Below are positions 32,031-42,699 of a stretch of DNA of 64,000 bases, piece after piece. The notes under the pieces are model-generated. The model worked only from the letters and a program-made list of their open reading frames with translations, ran no database searches and was not told the DNA's origin. The stretch comes from Prorocentrum cordatum (Eukaryota; Sar; Dinophyceae; Prorocentrales; Prorocentraceae): the NCBI GenBank assembly GCA_963575745.1, contig CAUYUJ010015008.1, forward strand, positions 199,340 to 263,339, in the 5' to 3' direction. Within the stretch, counting starts at the first letter, position 1; each line of letters starts with the position of its first letter. Both the position numbers and the translations under genes were made by a program.

Positions 32031-32275
32031 ATCGCTAAGGCCGGCCTTTCATCCCGGGTTGTTTCTGAACGATCCCCGCGGGGCCCGCAGAACAGATGCC
32101 CAGAGACCGGAAAGCGGAGAGACACTGGCCGCCCAGATTCTGGCGAGCCGCCGGAGGTCTGCGGAGAAAAGCGAGCACACCCGGCGGATGATGGAGCCAA
32201 GTGGTCTCGCCTGGGCTATAGCTCCCGACGTCGCCGAGGGAAGGCTACGGTGGGGAACTTTGGCTTACAGTAGGA

Positions 32276-32450
32276 GCTCGATCACCAGAAACCATCCATA
32301 AGAAACCCAGCCCTGAGACCCCTGGGCGGCCATCGAGTTTTGGTGTGGGAACGGCACGCTTTCCACAGCAGAGCCATCGAAATCCAAGAAGCCCAGGGCA
32401 CCCTTGGGGCAAGCAGGGCGTTTCTTGGCATTGGTCTCCACTGTGCAGCT
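32276..32450 (+). mobile_element. MITE-like family C, copy 3
   Basis: Starts TTACAGTAGGAGCTCGATCA and ends GCATTGGTCTCCACTGTGC, with the family blocks between. Confidence 0.85.
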
Positions 32451-32637
32451 CCCAACGTCGCCGAGGGAGCGCTACGGTCGGGAGCTTTTGCTCAGCGTGC
32501 CGCCTCGGCGGCGGTCCCGGCGGCACGTCATCTGCGGCCGGATACTTTGGCGTGTCGCTGCCCGGAAAGGCTCGGGAAGCTGACGCTTGGAGATGGGGAC
32601 GCGGTTGGAGCCGGCCCGTGTCATAATGATGTCCAAA

Positions 32638-32960
32638 GCGGGCACGCTGCCGTCGCACTTCTCGCCGGCCTTCCGCCGGCCTTCCGCGGAGGGCGAGATG
32701 CGCCGAAGGCGGGGTCGTTTCTGGATCGCCCCGAGTACTGGGCTACAGTCCAGAGCTGCTGCAGTAAGGAACGCTGAGCAAGATACAGTCGGCCCGTGTC
32801 ATAAGGTTGCGCGATAAGGATGCAAGGGCCGTGGACGCCCATTTCGAAGCTTCTCGAGCGGGGCGCCGCCAACGAGAGTGGCAAACGATGGGCCGAGGAG
32901 GCACGGATGCAAGGGTATCCTTGGGAAGGCTGGCCATCCTTACTATGCGGGTTGACTGTG
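32638..32960. repeat. Dispersed 325-bp repeat, copy 1
   Basis: Nearly the same as 35055-35385: GCGGGCACGCTGCCGTCGCA, the doubled CCGGCCTTCCG, GATACAGTCGGCCCGT, GATAAGGATGCAAGGGCC and TCTCGAGCGGGGCG. A third, partial copy is at 61795-61966. In copy 2 the left end abuts an exon. Confidence 0.9.
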
Positions 32961-33600
32961 GCGTGTCACGCCGAGGCGAGGCGGGCCCAAACCGGCAGAG
33001 CGAAACGCCAGGCCAAAGCTCCTGATCGTTACATACGAGCCCCACAGGCACGACGCGAAGCTGCAGCACCCTCATCGGGTGTTCGCTGACAGGGGGGCAA
33101 CTAACGTGGGCTGAAGAAGCGTGCACGTTTCCTGCACCTTCTGGGCCCGCTCTGACAGTGTAGGGGCCGCTCAGAGGACCTCAAGGCCTCTTCCGTGGAA
33201 TCCTCGAATCCCCCACGTTCATCGCACCCCCGCTGCCGTCCGCGGGCTGCACGCAAGAATGAGACTTTTCGTGCGCGGCTTTTTGGGGTCCGCGGGGGGG
33301 CCAACCACAAGCGCGCAAGACGGTGCCAACTATCGCATCGCGTTTGTCGATCCGGGGACCCCAGTGGGCCCGCACCGAAGCTCACTCTGGCGAAGGGTCG
33401 ATCACTCTCATACGTGCAGTCGAGCCCGCCTGGTTAGCCGCCCCGATACGCAACACGCAATCCGTAGCGTGTTGACACGGAACTCAACGCGCAGACTGAA
33501 AACGCACGGTTGGCGGGATGCGTTCGCCCAAACGTGGGCCAACACTTGCCGAGCCAACACGGACGTTTTGAGCACAGCACGTGTTGCGTCTCGAGACGGG
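32960..33600. other. Unassigned sequence
   Basis: No supported gene or repeat recognised. Open frames on both strands are short and composition-biased. Confidence 0.4.
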
Positions 33601-33795
33601 CGTACATAGATGAAGAAACAACGCCCAAAACCAAAAAAATGTTGGCGCCCCGCGTGTATGTCTTGGATCTTGGGCGCGGAGCGCGCCAGGGGCGGCGCCA
33701 GAGGCGCCGCCAGGGAAGCCCAGCGCGGATCGAAGAACTCCCTGCGGAGCGCCAAAAGTTTATATGCTTATGGCGTGTTTGTTTTTCGAGTACCA
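33600..33795. mobile_element. Fold-back family D, copy 1
   Basis: Left arm with GATGAAGAAACAACGCC and TTGGCGCCCCGCG, right arm with CGGAGCGCCAAAAGTTTATA and TATGGCGTGTTTGTTTTTCG. The centre GCGCCAGGGGCGGCGCC is conserved in the copies at 45976-46195 and 59575-59940. Confidence 0.8.
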
Positions 33796-33796
33796 G

Positions 33797-33960
33797 GGCA
33801 GACATCCAGCTGCTCCGATCTTTTGGATGCGTGGGCCCCGGAGGTCCGGACCACTTCTCTAGGGCCAGTTTCTCGTCCCGAATCGTTCTCTGTCGCTCTC
33901 GAAGCCCGGCGAGGGCCCCCAGAGGCCGAAAACGGCCATAAAAAAACGCCTGCTGCGACT
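33797..33960 (+). mobile_element. MITE-like family E, copy
   Basis: Starts CAGACATCCAGCTGCTCC, contains TTCTCTAGGGCCAGTTTCTC and AGGGCCCCCAGAGGCC. It immediately follows a fold-back family D copy. Confidence 0.8.
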
Positions 33961-34197
33961 CCTTTGGAGCCGATCTGCTCCCAGGCAGGGCAGCTGCGCC
34001 CGCGTGGCCTCCGAGAGGCCGCCGGCCCCGCACCCGGCCTGCCCGCGGCGAGAGGCCGCGCCTCCCTCCGCCCCCCCGCGTTTTGCGCCCGCGCCCTGCC
34101 CGCGAAGGCGTGCGCGCGCCGGGCTCGGGCGCGCTGCCCTGCCCGGTGCGCGCTCGCCGCGCGGCGCGTGCCGTGTGCGCCGGCCGGCCGGCTGCTC
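33961..34197. other. Unassigned GC-rich sequence
   Basis: Very GC-rich with CGCGCC words. No gene is recognised. Confidence 0.4.
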
Positions 34198-34384
34198 TCT
34201 CGATGGGCCGGTCTTCCACCAACACCACCGTGAGCTGGAAGGGGAAGGGGAAGGAGGGGGAGGAGGAGGAGGAGGAGGAGGAGGAGGAGGTGGAGGAGGA
34301 GGAGGAGGAGGAGGAGGAGGAGGAGGAGGACCCCCTCCCCCTCCTACTTATGGTGGTGGTGGTGGAAAGCAGGCCCACCATCTC
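34198..34384. mobile_element. Introner-like family I, copy 1
   Basis: Starts GATGGGCCGGTCTTCCACCA and ends in the inverted form TGGTGGTGGAAAGCAGGCCC followed by ACCATC, with a GGA tract between. The second copy (34800-35009) acts as an inferred intron. Exons flanking this copy could not be established. Confidence 0.75.
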
Positions 34385-34658
34385 TGGCCGCGCGCAGGGT
34401 GGGCGGAGCGCCGTCGCTCTCCCTCGGCGCGGGGCCTTCGGGGGGGAAAGCGGGGGCACCTTTGCAGAGGTGGGGAGGCTCCTGGCCCCCCCTTGCCCCC
34501 GCACAGGCCCCGTTCGCAGAGGTATATCTGCGGCCCCCCTCCTGGCCCCGTGGCGGCTTTCGCGGGGGCCTCCAGGAGCCCGTTGAAGAGGCCGGCCCCC
34601 TGCTTCTCACGAGGCCGCCCCCCTCTGCGCGCCGCCATACGACCGGGGCGAAGCTCAC

Positions 34659-34799
34659 TCATCGCTTGTCCGCGCGCGTGCGGTGCAGCCTCACGGACAC
34701 CAGCTCGCCCCTGGAGCGGGTCGCCTTCTGCATGAAGGAGCGGCCCTCGTCGGGAAGACGGCAAATGGAGGCCTCCCAGATGGCCGACTCTGGAAAATC
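34659..34799 (-). CDS. Terminal exon of unknown protein
   Basis: 47 codons ending at TGA (34661-34659). It begins after an AG at 34801-34800 and reads DFPESAIWEASICRLPDEGR, then SFMQKATRSRGELVSVRLHR and TRADKR. Composition is balanced and the other frames are not. It joins in frame to the exon at 35010 when the repeat-derived intron is removed. Family not recognised; the 3' flank shows no recognisable signal. Confidence 0.6.
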   Translation of the reverse strand, partial: DFPESAIWEASICRLPDEGRSFMQKATRSRGELVSVRLHRTRADKR

Positions 34800-35009
34800 C
34801 TTGATTGATGGGCCGATTTTCCACCACCACCACCACCACCACCACCACCACCACCACCACCACCACCACCACCACCACCACCACCACCACTACCATTGGA
34901 AGGAGAGGGAGGAGGAGGAGGAGGAGAAGGAGAAAAAGGAGAGGAGGAGGACCTCCCGTCCTACATATAGTAGTGGTGGTGGTGGTGGAAAGTTGGCCCG
35001 TCATTGATC
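34800..35009 (-). mobile_element. Introner-like intron (GA-AG), family I copy 2
   Basis: 210 bp on the minus strand, starting GATCAATGACGGGCCAACTT then TCCACC and ending GGTGGAAAATCGGCCCATCA then ATCAAG. The termini are inverted repeats and the middle holds CCA repeats. Removing it joins ...REANLFW to DFPESAI... in frame. The word GGAT stands at both junctions, as expected for a 4-bp target duplication, so the exact cut is ambiguous within four bases; the GA-AG choice fits the donor range known in dinoflagellates. Confidence 0.6.
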
Positions 35010-35060
35010 CCAGAAAAGGTTGGCCTCCCTGGGTTTCTGCCCGTCTGGCTTCCGGCCGCG
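35010..35060 (-). CDS. Penultimate exon of unknown protein
   Basis: The minus frame reads RARGRKPDGQKPREANLFW up to the donor at 35010/35009. Its upstream limit is unclear: from about 35056 the sequence is the dispersed 325-bp repeat, in which the frame stays open to 35333. A possible acceptor (GGCAAG followed by CGTGCCCGC) lies at the repeat edge. No function can be assigned. Confidence 0.4.
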
Positions 35061-35385
35061 GGCACGCTTGCCGTCGCACTTCCCGCCGGCCTTCCGCCGG
35101 CCTTCCGCGGAGGGCGAGATGCGCCGAACGCGGGGTCGTTTCTGGATCGCCACGAGTACTGGGCTACAGTCAAGAGCTGCTGCAGTAAGGAACGCTGAGC
35201 AAGATACAGTCGGCCCGTAGCAGAAGGTTGCGCGATAAGGATGCAAGGGCCGTGGACGCCCATTTCGAAGCTTCTCGAGCGGGGCGCGACCAGCGGAAGT
35301 GGCCAAAGATGGACCGAGGAGGCAGGGATGCAAGGGTACCCTTGAGAAGGTTGCCCATCCTTCCTTACTGTGCGGGCTGACTGTC
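35055..35385. repeat. Dispersed 325-bp repeat, copy 2
   Basis: Closely matches 32638-32960. A further short repeat of its GCTACAGTCAAGAGCTGCT block followed by ACAGTGAGGAACGCTGAGC lies at 35391-35430. Confidence 0.9.
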
Positions 35386-35524
35386 CTTGGCTACAGTCAA
35401 GAGCTGCTACAGTGAGGAACGCTGAGCAAGATATGGAGGCCCGTTCTGGCCGCAGCAGCGCCTGGGTGCACAAGGAGCGCGACGGAACCGAACATGGACG
35501 GACCTGAAGAATAGCAAGCCCCTT

Positions 35525-35870
35525 CCGAACCCAAATCCCACCAGCTCTCTGAGCGTGGGTGGTCTGGGGAGCTTCCTCTTCCAACCCCCTTTCTTCCCCT
35601 TCGGGAACGGGTTTATCACTGTTCCCTATCAATATATACCCCCTCCCCCAGGCGACTGGCGGCCAACCAGGAAGCATGCGGACCCCCCCCCCCCACAATC
35701 CCTGTCAAAAAAAACAATGCAAAACGCACTCTGCTTCACATTTGGAGCATGCGCGGCCGACCCGATGTGCCCCCCCCAACCACCCACCACCACCACCATC
35801 CCTGTCAACAAACAGTACCAGGTACACTTTGGGGCAACATCTTGAATCAGATTGGTGAGGCCCGCGAGCA
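35525..35870. repeat. Shared flank blocks and inverted relatives of 37.8 kb
   Basis: Positions 35525-35645 resemble 4330-4440. Positions 35690-35830 contain AATCCCTGTCAAAAAAAACA and ATCCCTGTCAACAAACAGTA, inverted relatives of the TTGTTGACAGGGACGG blocks at 37838-38060. No gene. Confidence 0.55.
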
Positions 35871-35871
35871 T

Positions 35872-37615
35872 TTGTATTGTTCCCAACCCTCCTGCGTTGG
35901 GTTCTCGTTTTGAATAGAGCACTGCTCGCGCGTCGCCATCCTCACTTCCTTCCTTGGTTCCTTCCCGCCCCCCCCCGCCCCTCTCTTCCCCCTTGCCTTT
36001 CGCCTCGCTCGTCGCTGCGTGCCAGCTGGGGGGCTGCGATCTGTGAAACTGTCGCCACTTTCGAGGGCTGCTGGGGGGCCCAATACAGTCTGCACCCGCG
36101 GCGGATTCAAATGAGACCTCGCCATCCCTGGGGGGCTGCGATCTGTGAAACTGTCGCCACTTTCGAGGGCTGCTGGGGGGCCCAGCACAGTGCCCACTCG
36201 CGGCGGATTCAAATAGGATTTCGCCATCCCTGGGGGGCTGCGATCTGTGAAAGTGCCGCCACTTTCGAGGGCTGCTGGGGGGCCCAGCACAGTGCACTCG
36301 CGGCGGATTCAAATGGGACCTCGCCATCCCTGGGGGGCTGCGATCTGTGAAACTGTCGCCACTTTCGAGGGCTGCTGGGGGGCCCAGCACAGTGTGCACC
36401 GCGGCGGATTCAAATGGGACCTCGCCATCCCTGGGGGGCTGCGATCTGTGAAACTGTCGCCACTTTCGAGGGCTGCTGGGGGGCCCAGCACAGTGTGCAC
36501 CGCGGCGGATTCAAATGGGACCTCGCCATCCCTGGGGGGCTGCGATCTGTGAAACTGTCGCCACTTTCGAGGCCTGCTGGGGGGCCCAGCACAGTGTGCA
36601 CACCGCGGCGGATTCAAATGGGACCTCGCCATCCCTGGGGGGCTGCGATCTGTGAAACTGTCGCCACTTTCGAGGCTGCTGGGGGGCCCAGCACAGTGGG
36701 TGGCGGATTCAAATTAGACCTCGCCATCCCTGGGGGGCTGCGATCTGTGAAACTGTCGCCACTTTCGAGGGCTGCTGGGGGGCCCAGCACAGTGGCACTC
36801 GCGGCGGATTCAAATGGACCTCGCCATCCCTGGGGGGCTGCGATCTGTGAAACTGTCGCCACTTTCGAGGGCTGCTGGGGGGCCCAGCACAGTGTGCACT
36901 CGCGGCGGATTCAAATGGGACCTCGCCATCCCTGGGGGGCTGCGATCTGTGAAACTGTCGCCACTTTCGAGGGCTGCTGGGGGGCCCAGCACAGTGTGCA
37001 CTCGCGGCGGATTCAAATGGGACCTCGCCATCCCTGGGGGGCTGCGATCTGTGAAACTGTCGCCACTTTCGAGGGCTGCTGGGGGGCCCAGCACAGTGTG
37101 CACTCGCGGCGGATTCAAATGGGACCTCGCCATCCCTGGGGGGCTGCGATCTGTGAAACTGTCGCCAACTTTCGAAGGCTGCTGGGGGCCCAGCACAGTG
37201 GGTACCACGGCGGATTCAAATGTGACCTCGCCATCCCTGGGGGGGCTGCGATATGTGAAGCTGTCGCCACTTTCGAGGGCTGCTGGGGGGCCCAGCACAG
37301 TGTGCACTCGCGGCGGATTCAAATGGAACCCCGCCATCCCTGGGAGGCTGCGATCTGTGAAACTGTCGCCCCTTTCGAGGGCTGCTGGGGGGCCCAGCAC
37401 AGTGGGCACCCACGGCGGATTCAAATGGGACCTCGCCATCCCTGGGGGGATGCGATCTGTGAAGCTGTCGCCATTTTCGAGGGCTGCTGGGGGGCCCAGC
37501 ACAGTGGGTACCCACGGCGGATTCAAATGGGACCTCGCCATCCCCGAGGGGGATGCGATCTGTGAAGCTGTCGCCACTTTCGAGGGCTGCTGGGGGGGCC
37601 AGCACAGTGGGTTTC
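35872..37615 (+). repeat. 102-bp satellite, subfamily 1, with leader
   Basis: The leader 35872-36021 (GTTGGGTTCTCGTTTTGAAT then AGAGCA) is followed by 16 copies of a 100-104 bp unit with GGGGGGCTGCGATCTGTGAA, ACTGTCGCCACTTTCGAGGG and GCGGCGGATTCAAATGGGAC. Because 102 is a multiple of 3, several frames stay open for hundreds of codons; the peptide repeats every 34 residues and is not taken as a gene. Confidence 0.95.
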
Positions 37616-38430
37616 CCGCACGTCTTTTTCCTGCTCTTCGTTCCCGACTCCCCATGTCCTCTTCGAGCCTGTAGTTGTCGCCCCTCGTTCTTGTATGGTC
37701 CTCCTGCGCATCATTCCATTGGCGCGTGTCCCAAGTACCTTACAGATCAAACAACGGATCCTGCAATTTGATTGTCCGTGCAAGTTTCGGCCAACTCCTC
37801 GTTTCCCATGATACAAATGGGTTGGGTACGTCACAGGGTAATTTGTTGACAGGGACGGAGAGGGTGTTAGCATATTGCTTGCTGTGCGCAGGGCTACCGC
37901 GCCTACCAAAAAAAAACCATACAAAATGCACCTCGCGACTAAATCTGGATAGTGCGCGGCCACCCCGCGATCACTGTCAAGTTGTTTTTGACAGGGACGG
38001 CGGGGGTGGTGGCGTATGGCCTGCTGTGCGCAGGCCCACCAGACACAATGATGGGCATTGGTTTTCGACAAGGATGGTGGGGGTCGACATGTTTCCCGAT
38101 GTGTGCTGTCACGTGCGCAGGCGCACCTGATACACTCTGCACGTGCCCCGAACGTACCGCACCTGGCGCGGCTGGAGTCTGCGACACACCTGGCGCACGC
38201 GGAGCACGTGGCGCATCTGGCGCACCAGGCGTGCCTGGCACGCTCGGGCCCCAGGGGTGCCTGGCGCGCGTGGCGCGCCTGGCACGCGTGGCGCATCTCG
38301 CCCAAGCGTCGCGCACATGGAGCCGGTTTTGGTTCCCAGTAGCTGTCCATCCAAAGACGACTGCTGAACATGCTCAGGCTCGGGTGTTACTTCTGTGTTG
38401 GGAGGGCGGGTGGGAGTGAGCTAGACGACT
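37616..38430. repeat. Degenerate triplicated segment and TGGCGC minisatellite
   Basis: Three diverged direct copies of a block with GACAGGGACGG and CTGCTGTGCGCAGG (37838-37917, 37982-38060, 38065-38142) are followed by a CTGGCGCACG/GTGGCGC minisatellite (38155-38320). TTGGGTACGTCACAGGGTAA (37820) recurs as TTGGGCACGTCGCAGGGTAA at 41055. Confidence 0.7.
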
Positions 38431-38514
38431 TGCTATCTAGGGGGTGTCTTGACCCCTCTCCCTCGCCCTCCCCCTGGACCTGGACGGGGCGTTCCGCGAC
38501 GCGTTAGGGTGTTC

Positions 38515-38690
38515 AAGATGGCCCGAGATGGCTCCAAGAGAGCCTCAGAGAGCCCAAGATAACCTCCAAGATGGCTCAAGATAGCGCAAGATCGCTCAAG
38601 GTGGCTCACAAGATGCTCCAAGAGGCCCCAAGACCGCCCCAAGACGGCTCCAAGTGGCCAAATAGCTCCCCAAGGAGGCCCCGAAGAAGT
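38515..38690 (+). repeat. CCAAGATGG minisatellite
   Basis: Loose units CTCCAAGATGGC, CTCAAGATAGCG and CCCCAAGACGGC, related to the CCCCAAGAGG blocks. Confidence 0.8.
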
Positions 38691-38737
38691 CAAAATCCTT
38701 CCAACACCTAAGGGACATCAATGGTTTTTCCCGACCT

Positions 38738-40672
38738 TCCTGTGTTGGGTTCTCGTTTTGAATAAAGCAATGTGGTCGCCCCGTCTGTCCTCCTCCTCCC
38801 CTCTCCCCCCCTCCTCCTTCTCTCCTGTTTCCTGTGTCTCTCCTCTTCTCTCGTGCCGTCGGGCTGCGATCTGCGCAACTGCCGCCACTTTCGTGAGCTC
38901 CGGGGAGCCCAGCGGATGCATGTCAGACGCAGATCACCACGGGACCTCGCCGCCCATGGGGGGCTGCGATCTGCGCAACTGTGGCCACTTTCGTGGGCTC
39001 ATGGGAGGCCCAGCGGAGGTACGTCATACGCAGATCACCTCGAGACCTCGCGGTGCCCTGGGGGCTGCGATCTGCGCAACTGTCGCCACTTTCGTGGGCT
39101 CCTGGGAGGCCCAGCGGAGGTACGTCATACGCGGACCACCTCGGGACCTCGCCGCCGGGGGGGCTTGCGATCTGAGCAACTGTCGCCACTTTCGTGGGCT
39201 CCTAGGAGGCCCAGCGGAGGTACGTCATACGCGGACCACCTCGGGACCTCGCCGCCCCCTGGGGGCTTGCGATCCGCGCGCAACTGTCGCCACTTTCGCG
39301 GCTCCTGGGAGGCCCAGCGGAGGTACGTCATACGCGGACCACCTCGGGACCTCGCCGCCCCCTGTGGGGCTTGCGATCTGCGCAACCGTCGCCACTTTCG
39401 AGGGCTCCTGGGAGGCCCAGCGGAGGTACGTCATACGCGGACCACCTCGAGACCTCGCCGCCCCCTGGGGGGCTTGCGATCTGAGCAACTGTCGCCACTT
39501 TCGTGGGCTCCTGGGAGGCCCAGCGGAGGTACGTCCCACGCGGATCACCTCGGTACCTCGCCGCCCCCTGGGGGGCTTGCGATCTGCGCAACTGTCGCCA
39601 CTTTCGTGGGCTCCTGGGAGGCCCAGCGGAGGTACGTCATACGCGGACCACCTCGGTACCTCGCCGCCCCCTGGGGGGCTTGCGATCTGCGCAACTGTCT
39701 CGCTTTCGCCGCTTTCGTGGGCTCCTGGGAGGCCCAGCGGAGGTACGTCATACGCGGACCACCTCGGTACCTCGCCGCCCCTGGGGGGCTTGCGATTGCG
39801 CAACTGTCGCCACTTTTCGTGGGCTCCTGGGAGGCCCAGCGGAGGTACGTCATACCCGGATCACCTCGGGACCTCGCCGCCCCCTGGGGGGCTTGCGATC
39901 TGCGCAACTGTCGCCACTTTCGCGGGCTCCTGGGAGGCCCAGCGGAGGTACGTCACAACGCGGACCACCTCGGGACCTCGCCGCCCCCTGGGGGGCTTGC
40001 GATCTGCGCAACTGTCGCCACTTTCGTGGGCTCCTGGGAGGCCCAGCGGAGGTACGTCCCACGCGGACACCTCGGGACCTCGCCGCCCCCTGGGGGGCTT
40101 GCGATCTGCGCAACTGTCGCCACTTTCGTGGGCTCCTGGGAGGCCCAGCGGAGGTACGTCCCACGCGGACCACCTCGGTACCTCGCCGGCCCCTTGGGGG
40201 CTTGCGATCTGCGCAACTGTCTACTTTCGCGGGCTCATGGGAGGCCCAGCGGAGGTACGTCCCACGCGGATCACCTCGGTACCTCGCCGGCCCCTTGGGG
40301 GCTTGCGATCTGCGCAACCGTCGCCACATTCGCGGGCTCCTGGGAGGCCCAACGGAGGTACGTCATACGCGGACCACCTCGGGACCTCGCCGCCCCCTGG
40401 GAGGCTTGCGATCTGCGCAACTGTCGCCACTTTCGTGGGCTCCTGGGAGGCCCAGCGGAGGTACGTCATACGCGGACCACCTCGGGACCTCGCCGCCCCC
40501 TGGGGGGCTTGCGATCTGCGCAACTGTCGCCACTTTCGTGGGCTCCTGGGAGGCCCAGCGGAGGTACGTCCCACGCGGACCACCTCGGTACCTCGCCGCC
40601 CCCTGGGGGGCTTGCGATCTGCGCAACTGTCGCCACTTTCGTGGGCTCCTGGGAGGCCCAGCGGAGTTAACT
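38738..40672 (+). repeat. 102-bp satellite, subfamily 2, with leader
   Basis: The leader 38738-38860 (GTTGGGTTCTCGTTTTGAAT then AAAGCA) is followed by 18 copies of a 99-108 bp unit with GGGGCTTGCGATCTGCGCAA, CTGTCGCCACTTTCGTGGGC and GAGGTACGTCATACGCGGAC. It shares the TGCGATCTG...CTGTCGCCACTTTCG...GGCCCAGC skeleton with subfamily 1 but differs in the rest. Frames of 632 and 697 codons run through it and are not taken as genes. Confidence 0.95.
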
Positions 40673-41110
40673 CCCCGGCGGTGACTGGTTGTTCCTGCTT
40701 ATCCTCGAGGCCGCGAACTTTTGCTTCCACTTTTGGGTTCTTTTCTTGGGGTTCGCTGCCGCGTCCTTTTGTCTCTACTTTTGGGTGGGTCTCCGCCCCC
40801 GTTATGCACCTCATGCATTTGCCTCGTTCAGCGCAGCGCGTTGCTGAGTAAAACCGATGTTCTGGTTTAGCCCTCGCCGCCCCCCGCTTTTGTGTTTCTT
40901 TCAACGCCCTTGTGCTTCCAGTTTGCATGTGTGCTGTTCCTCTTCTTGATGCTCTCTTCTGATTTCGCTCCTGAGTGCTCTTCTTGCGCACTGCGGGTCC
41001 TTCAGAATGCCAGCCAGCACTAACGGTCCTGAATAAACACCACGTGTGTAGAAAGGGTTGGGCACGTCGCAGGGTAATTGCTTTCTCGCCTTTTCGCTTC
41101 CGATGGCCGT
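40673..41110. other. Sequence between satellites and minisatellite
   Basis: A near-duplicate pair TTTTGCTTCCACTTTTGGGT and TTTTGTCTCTACTTTTGGGT is at 40720-40780. No gene is recognised. Confidence 0.4.
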
Positions 41111-41530
41111 CCGAGGCCTCCAGACAGCCCCATGAGGGCCCATGAGGGCCCCAAGAGAAGCCCCATAGAGCCCCGAGACGGCCTCAAGAGCGCTCCAAGA
41201 TCGCCTCACGAAGGGCCCAAGAGGTGATTGTATGGAGCTCCCGAGGGGGGGGCGCTAATTAAAGAACCCCTCTCTTTTTGTATCGGTCTCCCCCAAGATG
41301 GCCCCAAGAGGCGCCCAGGAGGCCCCAAGAGGCTCCAAGATGGCCCCAAGATGGCTCCAAGATGGCCCCAGGAGGTCCCCAAGAGGACCCCAAGCGGCCC
41401 CAAGAGGCCCCCCGAGGCACCCAAGACGCCCAAGAGCACTCAAGGACCGCCGAGAGACCCCAAGACGTCCCAAGAGGCTTCCAAGAAACGCCCAAGAGAT
41501 ATCCCAAGAGGCTCCGAGAGGCATTCAGGA
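41110..41530 (+). repeat. CCCCAAGAGG-type minisatellite
   Basis: Degenerate 9-13 bp units (CCCCAAGAGG, CTCCAAGATGG), similar to the blocks at 4.1, 20.8 and 38.5 kb. Confidence 0.85.
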
Positions 41531-41539
41531 GACCTCTAG

Positions 41540-41810
41540 CCCTTTTGCTTGCCCTCCTCCTCCCGCTCCTCCTTCCTCCTCCTGCTCTTTCTCTTCCTCC
41601 TCGTCCTCCCCATCATCATCATCATCATCACCAGCAGCAGCAGCGTCAGCATCAGCGTCAGCATCAGCATCAGCATCAGCATCAGCACCATCAGTATCAG
41701 CATCAGCAGCAGCATCATCATCATCAGCATCATCATCATCATCATCAGCATCATCATCATATGTATTCTCTTTCTCCCCACTCCCTCATCCATCCATCCA
41801 TCCAGCCTCC
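41540..41810. repeat. CCT tract followed by CAT/CAG repeats
   Basis: CCT repeats lead into CATCAT, CAGCAG and CATCAGCAT runs (41615-41765), then CCATCCAT at about 41790. Confidence 0.95.
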
Positions 41811-42365
41811 TCTTTCTCCTTTTCCCTCCTTCGCACGCTTCGGCCGTCCACCTATTTGCTCCCGCACTTCCCTGATCACCTCAACTCGCCTGGACATCGT
41901 TTCTGGATGGGCTGGTCGGGATATTTTTTTTTCGGTCGCGTCCGCCAGCGAGAGCGCAAGCGGAGTCAGAAGCGTTCCGGGACACGGTAACGGCCTAATT
42001 AGCCACTAAGCGCGCCGCAGGCCGGCCGGCCCACTCACCAGGCAGCCGCGGGGCTGCGAGGGAAAGCTGACAGGCTGAGGGCGCCCAGGGAAGCTCTGGC
42101 ACATGCAGCCGAGCCAAATGCCAGGAAATTCGGAGTATGCCGGGAGGCAGAACCCACTCAGACAGCGCGAGGACGTGTGCGCCGATGTCTGCGTGTCCAT
42201 CATGCCTGGTGGGCGCTCAGGCGAGGTGAACGATGGGCGAGTCGCCAGTGGGGCGCCAGGCCCAGGGCCGCCCCAACGGCGTGTGCGAGCTAGGTGGAGC
42301 TGGTGGGATATTTTTGTTGATCTGCGGCTCCAAGGACGATTCCAGAGAGCGGGTCGTATCGAGCA

Positions 42366-42600
42366 TGGGGCAGCACGCAAGATAATTGCCAGCGGGCCAA
42401 AAGCCAACGCCGGAGTGCACCTGTGCCAGAGAGGGCGTAGCAAGCTTGGGGGGCCAAGCGACATAATTGCCAGCGGGCCAAAAGCCAACGCCGGGATGCA
42501 CGTGCGAGGGGAGATCCCCATTAGGCCCAGCAAAAGCAGGACGGCGAGCAGATAATTGCCAGCGGGCCACAAGCCGACGCCGGAGAGAACATGCGGGGGA
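42366..42600 (-). repeat. About 86-100-bp tandem repeat, three copies
   Basis: Three copies of ATAATTGCCAGCGGGCCAAA then AGCCAACGCCGG, starting near 42381, 42463 and 42552. Confidence 0.85.
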
Positions 42601-42699
42601 AAAATGAACCGCATACCGACGAGCCCGGCACCCGCCGCCGGCAAAAGCAAGGCTTAAACCGGGAACCCTTACTCACGGAGCAACTGAAAGCTCATGGTC

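Noticed and set aside
34805-35007. Poly-His run suggesting a metal-binding protein
   Set aside because: The run is the CCA repeat inside the introner-like intron.
36414-37674. Open frames of 286 and 383 codons
   Set aside because: They run through 102-bp satellite units with a 34-residue period and are open in several frames at once.
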